Below, piece by piece: positions 23,923 through 33,326 of a stretch of 44,666 nt of DNA; the first letter of the stretch is position 1; each line of letters begins with the position of its first letter. The position numbers and the translations under genes were made by a program. The DNA is taken from contig CAYUVA010000024.1 of the NCBI GenBank assembly GCA_964448115.1, positions 1 to 44,666 on the forward strand, in the 5' to 3' direction. Source of the stretch: CAYUVA01 sp964448115 [NCBI: uncultured bacterium] (GTDB lineage Bacteria > CAYUVA01). The notes under the pieces are model-generated. The model was not told the DNA's origin. It ran no database searches and worked only from the letters and a program-made list of their open reading frames with translations.

Positions 23923-24744
23923 ATGAATAATAGCAGAAACAGATCTATATTATACTGGATTATCATGGCTACAATGTTTGCCTGTGCAATCCCCTCCATA
24001 AGCGCAGAGCTGCTTAATATAGATAGGTATCCCTATTTATCGAGTTTAATCGAATATCAGGCGGATAAGCATGGCATTCAAGCAAAGCTCAACTTCGGCG
24101 AGGGGTCGTTTCGTACCTATAATTACTATAAAGACGAGGTGATAATCCTGCTCGGTGGTGGCGGTTTCTTGCCCTATAACGCTTATGAGTCGTATAAGCT
24201 CAACTACGGCTCTATGGATATGCAGGGTGATCTGAAGGTCAGCCTGAGAGCAGCCTCCCGGTATCGCATAGATTACCTGTTCACCTATTTTACCACCCAA
24301 GGCATTGCCACCAGGCTCGATCCCTTGACCGGCAATTGGGTGAAGCTGGAAGATATGGAGCTTAGGCTCAAGGCTATTAGCCACAACGCGGTCTTCAAGT
24401 ACGATCTGCTCAACTATCGCCGCGGTGACATCTTTCAGCCTTACATCGGCATCGGGTGGGGAGTCTTCGTAGTAAAGGAAAAAGGGGAAACACCTGTGCT
24501 GAGTTATAAGGAACGAGTATATAACTACATCCTTGCGCTAGGAACGCTGGTGAACTTCACTGACAGCATAGTCGCCTCGCTGGAGACGCGCTACAACCTG
24601 GCGCCGGGCAGCGCCGGCAAACAAGGCACCAGCCATTTTTATAAGGAGCGAGACATGGGTGGCATATCGATAAGCCTTACCATCGGTTATCGCATAGACC
24701 TCGAACCAAGCAGGTTCAAAAGCGGGGGCTTTGGGGAGCTATAA
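23923..24744 (+). CDS. Outer-membrane beta-barrel protein
   Basis: The protein has about 273 residues from ATG 23923 (an AGGAT lies 8 bp upstream). TTG 23917 is in frame but less likely. A signal peptide (about 1-28, ending SISAE) is followed by alternating amphipathic strands throughout, such as DGQIQAKLNFG-type and NYILALGTLVNFTDSIVASLE segments, with aromatic residues. It ends with a strand-rich region. This fits a small outer-membrane barrel of the OmpW/porin-like kind, with no specific family recognised. It is 3 bp upstream of the VWA lipoprotein, so the pair is probably co-transcribed. Confidence 0.7.
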   Translation: MNNSRNRSILYWIIMATMFACAIPSISAELLNIDRYPYLSSLIEYQADKHGIQAKLNFGEGSFRTYNYYKDEVIILLGGGGFLPYNAYESYKLNYGSMDMQGDLKVSLRAASRYRIDYLFTYFTTQGIATRLDPLTGNWVKLEDMELRLKAISHNAVFKYDLLNYRRGDIFQPYIGIGWGVFVVKEKGETPVLSYKERVYNYILALGTLVNFTDSIVASLETRYNLAPGSAGKQGTSHFYKERDMGGISISLTIGYRIDLEPSRFKSGGFGEL

Positions 24745-24747
24745 AAA

Positions 24748-25722
24748 ATGAGAATGACAAGGTTACTGCCCGCATTCAGCCTGGTTGCGATGTTGATCAT
24801 GCTCGGCTGCTCTGGCTATTATAGCCCTTACAACGACAAGGACAACGAGTGGGAGCCTTACGAGGATCTGAACGATTACAATACCACCGCCCTGGCCGGT
24901 GAGGCTCTATTCTGCAAGTACGAGAAGGATACCATCTACTTTTTTGTGCGCATTTATGACCAACAGGGTAGAATGCTCAAGAGGCTGAACAGGTATAACT
25001 TCGATGTACTCGACACCATCCAGGGACAGCTAAGCGGCGATTTCAACTTTGAGACCAGCGAGATGGGCATTCCACTGTCGGTTGGCTTCTGCCTCGATTT
25101 TTCTGGCTCCATGACCGAGAGCCTGGCCCACCTGAAGAGGGCATGCCATGACTTCATTGATAACATGACCAGGTGGGATAGGGGCGCGGTAATAAAGTTC
25201 TCCGGTTCCTATGACATCGTGCAGGTCTTCACCGGCAACCTTGAGCTGCTACGCGAGGCGGTGGATGCAATTTATTATGTGCAAGGAGGGACAGCTTTTT
25301 ACGATGCGACCTACAATACGCTCACCCTTATCGAGCCGGAGCTTAATAAAAAAGCGGTTATCGCCTTTACGGACGGGCTGGATAACCGATCTACCTATGC
25401 TGACTTCAACAAGGTCGTTCAGATGGCAAATTTCATCGAGACCCCCATCTACACCATCGGCTTAGGTGATGAGATCGATCAGGATATGCTTTATCGGATG
25501 GCACAAGAGACCGGCGGCGAATACCACTATAGCCCTGGTCCGGAAGATCTCCGGGAGATATATCAAGAGCTCTCCGCTACCATTCATGGTGGTTTTGCCT
25601 ATGCCTTCGAGTGGTATGCGCCTGGCGCACAGATAGGGGACTCGATAACCCTCGATGTTTACTATCGCTGCGCAGCAGGAATGCTTAGCACCACTATCTA
25701 CCACCGGTTGGAGCAAGAGTAA
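24748..25722 (+). CDS. VWA-domain lipoprotein
   Basis: The 324-residue protein has a signal peptide with a lipobox ending at Cys21 (LIMLGC), so it is probably lipid-anchored in the envelope. A von Willebrand factor A domain spans about residues 105-290. Its metal-ion-dependent adhesion site is visible: DFSGSM (D117, S119, S121), the Thr in QGGTAFYDAT, and the Asp in AFTDGLDNRS. Such domains bind protein partners via Mg2+/Mn2+. GGGGAG precedes the ATG, and it is 3 bp after the beta-barrel gene. A complex between the two is possible. Confidence 0.87.
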   Translation: MRMTRLLPAFSLVAMLIMLGCSGYYSPYNDKDNEWEPYEDLNDYNTTALAGEALFCKYEKDTIYFFVRIYDQQGRMLKRLNRYNFDVLDTIQGQLSGDFNFETSEMGIPLSVGFCLDFSGSMTESLAHLKRACHDFIDNMTRWDRGAVIKFSGSYDIVQVFTGNLELLREAVDAIYYVQGGTAFYDATYNTLTLIEPELNKKAVIAFTDGLDNRSTYADFNKVVQMANFIETPIYTIGLGDEIDQDMLYRMAQETGGEYHYSPGPEDLREIYQELSATIHGGFAYAFEWYAPGAQIGDSITLDVYYRCAAGMLSTTIYHRLEQE

Positions 25723-25809
25723 TAATAGTTGATAAGACACGCAACTTCGGGTATTACAATCACCTATACCATCGCTTTGTAAATCGTTTATGCGAGGTGC
25801 TAAAGGATC

Positions 25810-27600
25810 ATGACCGATAACCTGCAAGGACTAAAACGAACCCACTATTGCGGGGAGCTTGATGCTTCCTGTATCGGCAAAAAAGTTACCCTCATGGGCT
25901 GGGTCAACAAGGTGCGCAACCTGGGGGGACTTATATTTATAGATATCCGCGACCGTGAGGGTATCGCCCAGCTTGCCATTGGCGCTGATGCTCCCCAAGA
26001 GCTAATCAAGAACGCCGAGTCCCTCCACGGAGAGTATGTGATCGCTGCCTCTGGAACTGTAAGAAAACGCCCTGATGATATGATCAATCCCCAGATGAAG
26101 ACCGGCCAGGTCGAGGTCAGCCTGGAAAAACTGGTCATATACAGCCCCAGCGATCCGCTCCCTTTCCAGTTCCATACCCTGGATAGCGTATCCGAGGAGC
26201 TTAGGCTCAGGCATCGTTACCTTGAGCTTCGCCACCCTGCCCGAATGCAGCGCATCCTCTTGCGCCACAAGGCTGCCCAGGCGACGCGAAGATACCTGAG
26301 CGATAAGGGCTTCATCGAGGTCGAGACCCCCTTTTTGACCAAGAGCACCCCCGAAGGCGCCAGGGATTACCTGACCCCATCGCGCGTCTTTCCGGGCAAA
26401 TTCTATGCCCTCCCCCAGTCCCCACAGATCTTCAAGCAACTGCTGATGATCGCCGGCTTCGACCGCTACTTCCAGATCGTAAAGTGCTTTCGCGATGAGG
26501 ATATGCGAGCTGATCGCCAGCCGGAGTTCACCCAGATCGACATCGAGATGTCCTTCGTTACTCCTGAGGATATCTACCATGAGATGGAGGGCTTGATCTG
26601 CGCTATCTTCGAGGAGTGCATCGGTGTCAAGCTAAGTTTGCCATTCCCCCGCATCAGTTACGATGAGGCGATGAGGCGCTTCGGCATCGATAGGCCGGAT
26701 ATGCGCTTCGGCATGGAGCTTGTAGATGCCAGCGAGCTGTTCAACGCTACCGAATTTCGTATCATCAGGGATGTGCTGGAGGCTGGCGGAGTTGTCAAGG
26801 GTATCAAGGTACCTGGCGGCGCATCGCTCAGCCGCAAGCGTATTGCTGCCCTGGAGAATGCAGCCAAAGGACACGGTGCCGGCGGGCTTTTGCCACTGAA
26901 ATATGCTGGTGGCGAGCTGAGCGGTCCAATGGCTAGACATCTGACCCCTGGCGCAAAGGATAGGCTGCTGGAAGCATTCGCTGCCAGGGACGGGGACCTG
27001 ATACTGCTTTGCGCCGATGTGCCCAAGCGATGCAACACGGTGCTCGGTAACCTGAGGATAATGCTCGCCGAAGGGCTTGGACTCATCGATAATTCACGCT
27101 TCGAGCCGCTCTGGGTGGTCGATTTCCCCGTCTTTGAGTGGAACGAAAACGAAAATCGCTGGAACTCTGCTCACCATCCATTCACCATGCCGATACCGGG
27201 GCATTTGGATCTCCTGGAGAGCGATCCCGGGGCAGCCCGCGCTATGGCTTATGACCTGGTGATCAATGGCAGCGAGGTGGCTGGCGGTTCGATTCGTATC
27301 AACCGGGCAGACATACAGCAACAAGTCTTTCGGGCGCTCAAGATAAGCGACCAGGAGGCGCAGGAACGATTCGGCTTTTTCCTGGAAGCGCTCAAATATG
27401 GCACCCCTCCGCATGGCGGCATTGCCTTTGGCTTCGATCGGCTGGTGATGATGCTGGCTGGTGCCGAGTCGATTCGCGATGTGATCCCGTTTCCCAAGAC
27501 CCTGCGGGCTTACTGCCCGCTTACCGATGCGCCGAGCGAGGTCTCCGATAAACAGCTCGCCGAGCTGGGCATCGCACTGAGGGAAAAAGATTCGGAATGA
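25810..27600 (+). CDS. aspS: Aspartyl-tRNA synthetase (bacterial type)
   Basis: The 596-residue class II synthetase has the typical bacterial length. An N-terminal OB anticodon-binding domain (GWVNKVRNLGGLIFIDIRDREG) is followed by motif 1 (FIEVETPFLTKSTPEGARDYL). Motif 2 (FRDEDMRADRQPEFTQIDIEMSF) and motif 3 (GIAFGFDRLVMML) are present, with a GAD insertion domain between motifs 2 and 3. It charges tRNA-Asp. In the OB segment, Leu and Gly (RNLGGL) occupy the place where non-discriminating enzymes usually have His (RRDHGG), so it may be discriminating, but this is a weak inference. The stop is 4 bp before the next ORF's start. Confidence 0.95.
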   Translation: MTDNLQGLKRTHYCGELDASCIGKKVTLMGWVNKVRNLGGLIFIDIRDREGIAQLAIGADAPQELIKNAESLHGEYVIAASGTVRKRPDDMINPQMKTGQVEVSLEKLVIYSPSDPLPFQFHTLDSVSEELRLRHRYLELRHPARMQRILLRHKAAQATRRYLSDKGFIEVETPFLTKSTPEGARDYLTPSRVFPGKFYALPQSPQIFKQLLMIAGFDRYFQIVKCFRDEDMRADRQPEFTQIDIEMSFVTPEDIYHEMEGLICAIFEECIGVKLSLPFPRISYDEAMRRFGIDRPDMRFGMELVDASELFNATEFRIIRDVLEAGGVVKGIKVPGGASLSRKRIAALENAAKGHGAGGLLPLKYAGGELSGPMARHLTPGAKDRLLEAFAARDGDLILLCADVPKRCNTVLGNLRIMLAEGLGLIDNSRFEPLWVVDFPVFEWNENENRWNSAHHPFTMPIPGHLDLLESDPGAARAMAYDLVINGSEVAGGSIRINRADIQQQVFRALKISDQEAQERFGFFLEALKYGTPPHGGIAFGFDRLVMMLAGAESIRDVIPFPKTLRAYCPLTDAPSEVSDKQLAELGIALREKDSE

Positions 27601-27604
27601 ATCA

Positions 27605-29326
27605 ATGGATGCCTTTGTAGTCAGGGGATTAGCTGGGGAGCTTGGAGAGAGACTCACCGGTGCTAAACTACGAGGGGCTGGCCAATCCTCGGCAACCAGC
27701 TTCTGGCTAAGGCTATATGCCGACCAGGAGCATTACCTTGTAATCGATATCTCGCCGGGGCAACCCTTCATACTGCTTCAAGCTGAGCCGCCGCCAAGCT
27801 ACGGCAAGCGCGCGGTGCTCATAGAATACATCGACACCAGGCTTAGAAGCTCGAAGATAAGCGACATCTCATCGATAAGGATGGAGAGGATCCTGCAGAT
27901 CGCCCTTGATAAGCTCCAGTTGGATGGCAGTAAGCTAAGATACCGATTGCACATCGAGATTATGGGGCGCAACTCGAACGCTATCCTTGAATCAGGGGGC
28001 ATAATCATTGATGCATTCAAACGTTTCAGCCTGGCTCAAGGCTCAAGTCGGCTGCTTCTCCCCAAGGCGCCCTGGCAGCCACCGCCGCTGGGACAGGGGA
28101 TATACTTGCATCAAGTAAATCCGAAGATCCTTGCCCGAATTATGCAGGAAGCCCCCCAAGACAAGCCGCCCTGGAAGGCGCTGTTTGAGAACATCAGTGG
28201 AATCTCCCCTCGCATGGCTAAAGAGGCGATCCAAAGAGCCGATGATGCCGCAAGCAATAGAGCGCAACCAGGATGGATACAAGCGATGAACAATTACCTT
28301 CAACAACTGGCTCAGGTGTATCAAGACAAGGCGTTCAAGCCATGTATATACCAGGAGGGAGAAAAGGGGGAATCCAGGTTCTGTTTGAGCCTTTGCCACA
28401 TGCTGAGTCTCAAGCCGATAAGCGAGCCGAGCTTGTTTATCCAAGGAATGCAGGAGCTTCAGCGCCTGAGCGCCCAGGTACGAGCGCGCAAGCACCTGGA
28501 AGCGAGGCTCAATCGCACCATACAAGCCGCCATCAAGAACACGCAAAAGCTGATCAATGAGCTGGAAAAAGAGATCGCCAGGTATGAGAACCACCAGCTT
28601 TATCGCAAGTACGGTGAGCTTCTGCTTATAAATAAGTCGAGGCTCAAAGAGGCAAAGGAGATAGCCGTCGTAGAGGATATCTATCAAGATAACAAGACCA
28701 TGGAGATTCCACTGGAGCCTAATACCAGTATAACCGGAAATGCGAACCGTTATTTTAATCTCTCAAGAAAATTTGCCAGGGGACTAAAAATAAAAAAGGA
28801 GCAGCTTACCGCCAGGCAGGATGAGCTGGACTTTTTAAGCCAGGTAATGGAGAAGCTGAAGAAAGCCTACAGCACCGAGCAGCTTCAGCGCATCGCCCAG
28901 ATCCTCTCCGAGCGAGGCTATACGGTACATAAAGGAAGCAAACATGCCAGTGAGCGAGGAAAGAGGTCTGCTCTTCCATTTCATCGCTTCATCTCCTCGG
29001 AGAGCTTCGAGATACTGGTCGGCAAGAGCGCAAGGGATAACGAGGAGCTGCTTTCCAGGTATGCCTCTGTCGAGGACTTCTGGCTGCATGTCAAGGATGC
29101 CGGCGGTTCTTTCGTGATCGTGCGCAATCCCCAGCGATTAGCCGATCTGCCCCAGAACACCAAGCTCGAGGCTGCTCACCTGGCAGTCAGGTACAGCTCA
29201 ATACACGGCAAGGTCTCCAACGCAGAGGTGCTATGCACCAAAAAGAAGTATCTACGAAAGGTGAAGGGCACATCTGGGTTGGTCAACTATAGCAACGAGC
29301 AGGTGATCAGCATCAGCTTATCTTGA
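27605..29326 (+). CDS. rqcH: RqcH/NFACT-family ribosome quality-control protein
   Basis: The 573-residue protein has the NFACT architecture. An NFACT-N region (about 1-180) includes RYRLHIEIMGRNSNAILES. A long helical coiled-coil middle region (~280-410) is rich in Leu, Lys and Glu. The C-terminal NFACT-R domain (~480-573) includes DFWLHVKDAGGSFVIVRNP and CTKKKYLRKVKGTSGLVNY. Bacterial members bind the 60S/50S ribosome stalled on nascent chains and add alanine tails. It follows aspS by 4 bp and converges with the histidine kinase, leaving a 15-bp gap. Confidence 0.88.
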   Translation: MDAFVVRGLAGELGERLTGAKLRGAGQSSATSFWLRLYADQEHYLVIDISPGQPFILLQAEPPPSYGKRAVLIEYIDTRLRSSKISDISSIRMERILQIALDKLQLDGSKLRYRLHIEIMGRNSNAILESGGIIIDAFKRFSLAQGSSRLLLPKAPWQPPPLGQGIYLHQVNPKILARIMQEAPQDKPPWKALFENISGISPRMAKEAIQRADDAASNRAQPGWIQAMNNYLQQLAQVYQDKAFKPCIYQEGEKGESRFCLSLCHMLSLKPISEPSLFIQGMQELQRLSAQVRARKHLEARLNRTIQAAIKNTQKLINELEKEIARYENHQLYRKYGELLLINKSRLKEAKEIAVVEDIYQDNKTMEIPLEPNTSITGNANRYFNLSRKFARGLKIKKEQLTARQDELDFLSQVMEKLKKAYSTEQLQRIAQILSERGYTVHKGSKHASERGKRSALPFHRFISSESFEILVGKSARDNEELLSRYASVEDFWLHVKDAGGSFVIVRNPQRLADLPQNTKLEAAHLAVRYSSIHGKVSNAEVLCTKKKYLRKVKGTSGLVNYSNEQVISISLS

Positions 29327-29341
29327 TAAGTATAGTTATAA

Positions 29342-32300
29342 TTATTTAATCTTTAATATTTGAGCGATCTTTTTGACAATATCCTCACTATTAATCATAG
29401 GCTTAAAATAGTATTCGGTTAACTGTTTATTGAATTGTTCCCTCTGCTGCTCGGTGAAGTCCTGCTCAATAATCACCAAGCAGCGAATATCCATGTTTTC
29501 TCTTTTCGTGTTCAACCGGCTTAATACATCCAGTGCCCTTTTTTTCTCTGCCTTGCAATCGAGCAACACCAGGTTAGGCGCCTCGATACTTAAAACATCA
29601 TCCAGCTCTACATCACTGCCATAAACAGTCAGCTTGTGGGCTAGTGCTCGTGCCCACCCGGCGGTCTTTTTATCATCGGTCAGTGCCGTAAGCTGCCAAC
29701 CGCTATCCAGGTAGTCCTTAAATGATTGTCTTAGCGATTCCACATCCACCTGGTTGATTATGGCGCCATCGACTCCCTCGAAGAAGACCAACTGTCCGCT
29801 TGGCTTCTCAATGCTCAGGAAAATGGGGACCTGATAGCCCTGCCTTTTCTGTGCCAGCTCATTCATTATGGCAATGGCATCCACCGAGGGTAATAGAAGG
29901 CTAAGACAGACGAAGTCGAGCTGAGCATAAGCCAGCTTGAGTATTGCCTCGCTGCCGTTGTCTGCGGTCAATGAAACCATGCCGGCTTGGTTGAACATCG
30001 CTACAAGCTGCTCAGCGGAGATAGCGCTCGGATAGGCGAGCAAGGCGACCTTTCCACTTAGCATCCTCCTGGCTTCAGCAGGATCTCCATTACCGGTCAA
30101 GCTGCTGACCATGGTTGGCTGTTTGGAGGTCTCCAGTATGTTAAACATTCTGAAAAGATCCCCCTCCCAGCTTAAGGCATGAATATCTTCAGGAAGGCTG
30201 ATATTGTTGGTTTCACCGTTGTATAGCGCAATGATAGGCACTGCGAAACGCCTCCAGGGATTAAAAATGGATGGGTCGATAGCCGCATTTGAGATCGGCA
30301 GCTCCAATAATATAGCCTCCGGGAGGTGATTCATGCTCCAGGCTGGTGGGGGCTGTTCATGCTTTAAGTGTATGAATTTAATTCCCTTTTGCTGCACTAT
30401 CTTCTGTAGCCGATCGCTATTTTCGTGATTCAACCCGACCGCAAGAACATACCTGTCTGGCGCTTCGGTAAAGACATCCTCAGGCTGTGGCAGCTCAAGG
30501 CGACAGGTAGAGCCTTCGCCACAAGTGCCGGTTATCTCGATGCTGCCACCATGTTTCTGTGCATATTCCTTAACCAGGCTCAGACCGATGCCAGCACCTC
30601 CATGTCGCCGGGCGTAGCTTCTCTCCGCCTGCCAGAACGGCTCGAAGAGGTATGCCCTGTCTTGTTCCCTAAACCCGATCCCCTCGTCTTTGACCTCGAT
30701 CACATATAGGTTCTGTTTGGCATCCTGGTTACGGCTTAGCTTACAATGCACCCAGACATTTCCCTCATCGAGCGAGAACTTCACTGCATTATCCATAAGA
30801 TGCAGCAGGATCTTCTTGAGTGCCTGCCGATCGGCATAGATATTTTGCGCATTCGGTTCGACTTGTATCTCGATATTGACCCTTTTGCTGGCTGCCATGG
30901 GGGATATCAACTGCATTACTGCCTCCAGGGATTCGGCGATGGGATGGCGCTCAGGGGTCAGTACCGCTTCCCCGTGCTGCAAAGAGGAAAGCTCTAGTAT
31001 ATCTGAAATAAGCTGATCTAGTTGCGTTACCCGCGAGATGATCACCTCTAGAAAAAAGTTCCTCTGCTGGTCGGTAAGCTTATCGAAGTCGTTGGACAGC
31101 GCCTCGGCATAACCTTTTATTGTTGAGATCGGATTTTTCAGCTCATGATGCATATTTGCCAGTATCTCGCTGGCAAGCTGCTTGCTTTTTTCTGCCTCGA
31201 AGATCGCTTTATGCAGCTCTTTAAGGCGCTCCAAGTCCTTAATGACCAAGGCAGCCTGCCCAGCCACTAGCTTTAGGATCTCGATTAGCTCATAATCGAG
31301 CGGACTTATGGTAACAAGCACCATGCATCCCAACCTAGCCTCAAAAGTGCCCAAAGCAAGCTGGCTATAGTAACGAAGATGAAGGCTATCCATCCAATCT
31401 CCCTTCTCATAACCACCTTGCTTTAACTCATCAACCAGATTGAGGTTGAACACGGACTCCTCTTCGAGATGCCTTTCAAGTACATGTAGTCTGATATCTT
31501 CGCTTATGCCCTGAAGCACTGCTGGCGGGATATCTTGGTTTTTTGCATCCGCAGCCCTGAGATTCAACTGCCCATCACCCTCGTCAAGCTCCCAAAGGCA
31601 CGCAAGCTGGATCGGGTAGGACCAGACAACCGCTTGCGAGATATTTTGAAAAATGGTCTCCTTGCCATGGCTTTCAAGCAGGCTGTGGCTTATTACATTA
31701 AGGTCGCGCAGGTTCTCGGTCAGCTCTTTTTGGGCATTGAGCATATATGCGTTCTCCAGTGCGAATGCGACGGTTACGCAGAAGCTGCTGATGTTCTCCA
31801 TCATGCCTTGCGGCAGATCTTGCCTGGAGGCTGAAAGGACGATAGCCAGCGCGCCCCATCCGTTCTCTCTGGCTGATACCGGAAACAAGATCATATCTCG
31901 ACCAGATGGCAATGAGGGCAAGGAAAAAAGTGAACTGTCGGCGATCTCCTCCGAGGTAAGCCTTCTAGGCGCAATGCTCCTCGTCCACTCCCAAAATCCC
32001 TCGAAAGGCTCTGCTATCTGTAAATCCTCGTTTTGATTTGATTCAATTGCCTTATTGTCTTTATGCTTTGTCCAGAAGGCTGGACATGTAATCCCGGAGC
32101 CTTGATGATTCTTCACGATGAAGTAGAGCGCATCGCACCTGCCTCCAATAAACGATGCTATCTGTTCAAGGGTATAAGCCAATGTCTGTTTCAGTTCATA
32201 AGGTCGATTGACCGAATCTGTTATGCGCTGATGGATCTCAGCGGTTCTGGTCGCCTCTTGGTTTGCCTTGCGTAGCAGCTTCTCCTCTCGGGAGAACTGG

Positions 32301-33136
32301 ACGAAGTTCAGGATCACGGCAAATGCGAGGATGATAGCCAATAGACCCATTATTCCCCAGTAGATTGCGATAATCCGAGACCTGAGCAGTCCGGACATGG
32401 TCATTTTCAGCACCCACCGGTTATCGCCTACTTTTATTATCAACTTCTCCACCTCAGCCCCCGGCGCCTCCAGCCAGCCTATATGATGAGGGCTGATCCA
32501 CTTGCCGCCGCTGTCCTCTATCCAATAAATATCCCGGTCTGATAGTACCGGGGCGATGAATTCCTCGAAGAGATCGGCAATATCGAATATGGCAAGTAGA
32601 TAGTCGAAGCGATCATTGTCGCACTCAAGTGGTGATAACACCAAAAAACCGACCCTTCCCGGTTGGATCAGAAGAGGTTCAGAGACAACGAATTCATTAT
32701 TAGTGCCTTCATTAAGCAGTTTTACAAGTTTATCCAACTCGGCATCCATGCCCATTGCATGGTAGAGGTTGTTTCCAGGTGGATAGGTAAAGATCCCCTC
32801 AAGCGTATGGTTCAATAGTGTAATGCTTCGATAGCCAGTGGTCCTGCTGCAAAGCATCTCGGAGTACTGATTAAACATGTTTTTATTCAGTCCATCCTTT
32901 TGCGCCTGGAGTAGATTGCCTAAAAATAGGATACCGCTGATCCTTTGGTGGATATAGTTCTCGATGCCGAAGATCATCTGCCGTTTCAATTGGGTTACCC
33001 TGTGTTGACGCTCCAGCTTCTCGAAGTCTTTGATGATAAAATATAGGGAAATAAGCAGTAAAATAAGTATAAGGAATATAAAAATTCGCACCAGGTCGAT
33101 TCGTCTAATCTTCTTACCTGGCGAGCTCTGCCTCAT
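29342..33136 (-). CDS. Hybrid sensor histidine kinase with GAF-like and degenerate receiver domains
   Basis: This is a protein of about 1264 residues. ATG 33136 is preferred because GAGGG is 6 bp upstream, while ATG 33142 abuts it. An N-terminal membrane helix (~18-38), an extracytoplasmic sensor region (~39-265) and a second helix (~270-290) are followed by two GAF-like domains (~310-660). The HisKA H-box is MHHELKNPISTIKGYAEAL (phosphoacceptor His near 667). The catalytic ATPase has an N-box (LHLMDNAVKFS) and G-boxes (KDEGIGF, GGAGIGLSLV). The last 370 residues contain three receiver-like domains. The usual Asp phosphoacceptor is not in the first two, and the last has LVLLDCKAEKK with an Asp. 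No response regulator gene is adjacent. Confidence 0.87.
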   Translation of the reverse strand: MRQSSPGKKIRRIDLVRIFIFLILILLLISLYFIIKDFEKLERQHRVTQLKRQMIFGIENYIHQRISGILFLGNLLQAQKDGLNKNMFNQYSEMLCSRTTGYRSITLLNHTLEGIFTYPPGNNLYHAMGMDAELDKLVKLLNEGTNNEFVVSEPLLIQPGRVGFLVLSPLECDNDRFDYLLAIFDIADLFEEFIAPVLSDRDIYWIEDSGGKWISPHHIGWLEAPGAEVEKLIIKVGDNRWVLKMTMSGLLRSRIIAIYWGIMGLLAIILAFAVILNFVQFSREEKLLRKANQEATRTAEIHQRITDSVNRPYELKQTLAYTLEQIASFIGGRCDALYFIVKNHQGSGITCPAFWTKHKDNKAIESNQNEDLQIAEPFEGFWEWTRSIAPRRLTSEEIADSSLFSLPSLPSGRDMILFPVSARENGWGALAIVLSASRQDLPQGMMENISSFCVTVAFALENAYMLNAQKELTENLRDLNVISHSLLESHGKETIFQNISQAVVWSYPIQLACLWELDEGDGQLNLRAADAKNQDIPPAVLQGISEDIRLHVLERHLEEESVFNLNLVDELKQGGYEKGDWMDSLHLRYYSQLALGTFEARLGCMVLVTISPLDYELIEILKLVAGQAALVIKDLERLKELHKAIFEAEKSKQLASEILANMHHELKNPISTIKGYAEALSNDFDKLTDQQRNFFLEVIISRVTQLDQLISDILELSSLQHGEAVLTPERHPIAESLEAVMQLISPMAASKRVNIEIQVEPNAQNIYADRQALKKILLHLMDNAVKFSLDEGNVWVHCKLSRNQDAKQNLYVIEVKDEGIGFREQDRAYLFEPFWQAERSYARRHGGAGIGLSLVKEYAQKHGGSIEITGTCGEGSTCRLELPQPEDVFTEAPDRYVLAVGLNHENSDRLQKIVQQKGIKFIHLKHEQPPPAWSMNHLPEAILLELPISNAAIDPSIFNPWRRFAVPIIALYNGETNNISLPEDIHALSWEGDLFRMFNILETSKQPTMVSSLTGNGDPAEARRMLSGKVALLAYPSAISAEQLVAMFNQAGMVSLTADNGSEAILKLAYAQLDFVCLSLLLPSVDAIAIMNELAQKRQGYQVPIFLSIEKPSGQLVFFEGVDGAIINQVDVESLRQSFKDYLDSGWQLTALTDDKKTAGWARALAHKLTVYGSDVELDDVLSIEAPNLVLLDCKAEKKRALDVLSRLNTKRENMDIRCLVIIEQDFTEQQREQFNKQLTEYYFKPMINSEDIVKKIAQILKIK

Positions 33137-33178
33137 AACCATCCCTCAAATTCGGTCATTATCAAGCTTACTTTTATT

Positions 33179-33203
33179 ATTATAGCATCTACGGCAGATT
33201 ATA
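33179..33203 (-). promoter_or_regulatory. Possible -10 elements upstream of the histidine kinase
   Basis: Reading minus, TATAAT occurs at 33198-33203 and again at 33179-33184. They lie 40-60 bp upstream of the kinase start. No good -35 was found, so support is weak. Confidence 0.25.
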
Positions 33204-33256
33204 AAAAAGCTGTTGCTGACATTATCGAGACCAAGTCTCAATTGGAAAGGTAATGA

Positions 33257-33285
33257 TTGCAATGGAAGGCGCTTGCTGCTATATT
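33257..33285 (+). promoter_or_regulatory. Possible promoter of the UXS-ABC unit
   Basis: TTGCAA (33257-33262) and TATATT (33280-33285) are separated by 17 bp and lie 41 bp upstream of the decarboxylase start. A 5-bp inverted repeat, GAGAC-CAA-GTCTC, lies just upstream at 33227-33239. Confidence 0.4.
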
Positions 33286-33326
33286 GCCTGCGAATGTTCA
33301 TATTACAAAACAAGGGGGCTTGAAGG

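Noticed and set aside
27605-29326. Fibronectin-binding surface protein annotation
   Set aside because: The NFACT architecture (N domain, coiled coil, C-terminal NFACT-R) and the lack of a signal peptide argue for ribosome quality control rather than an adhesin.
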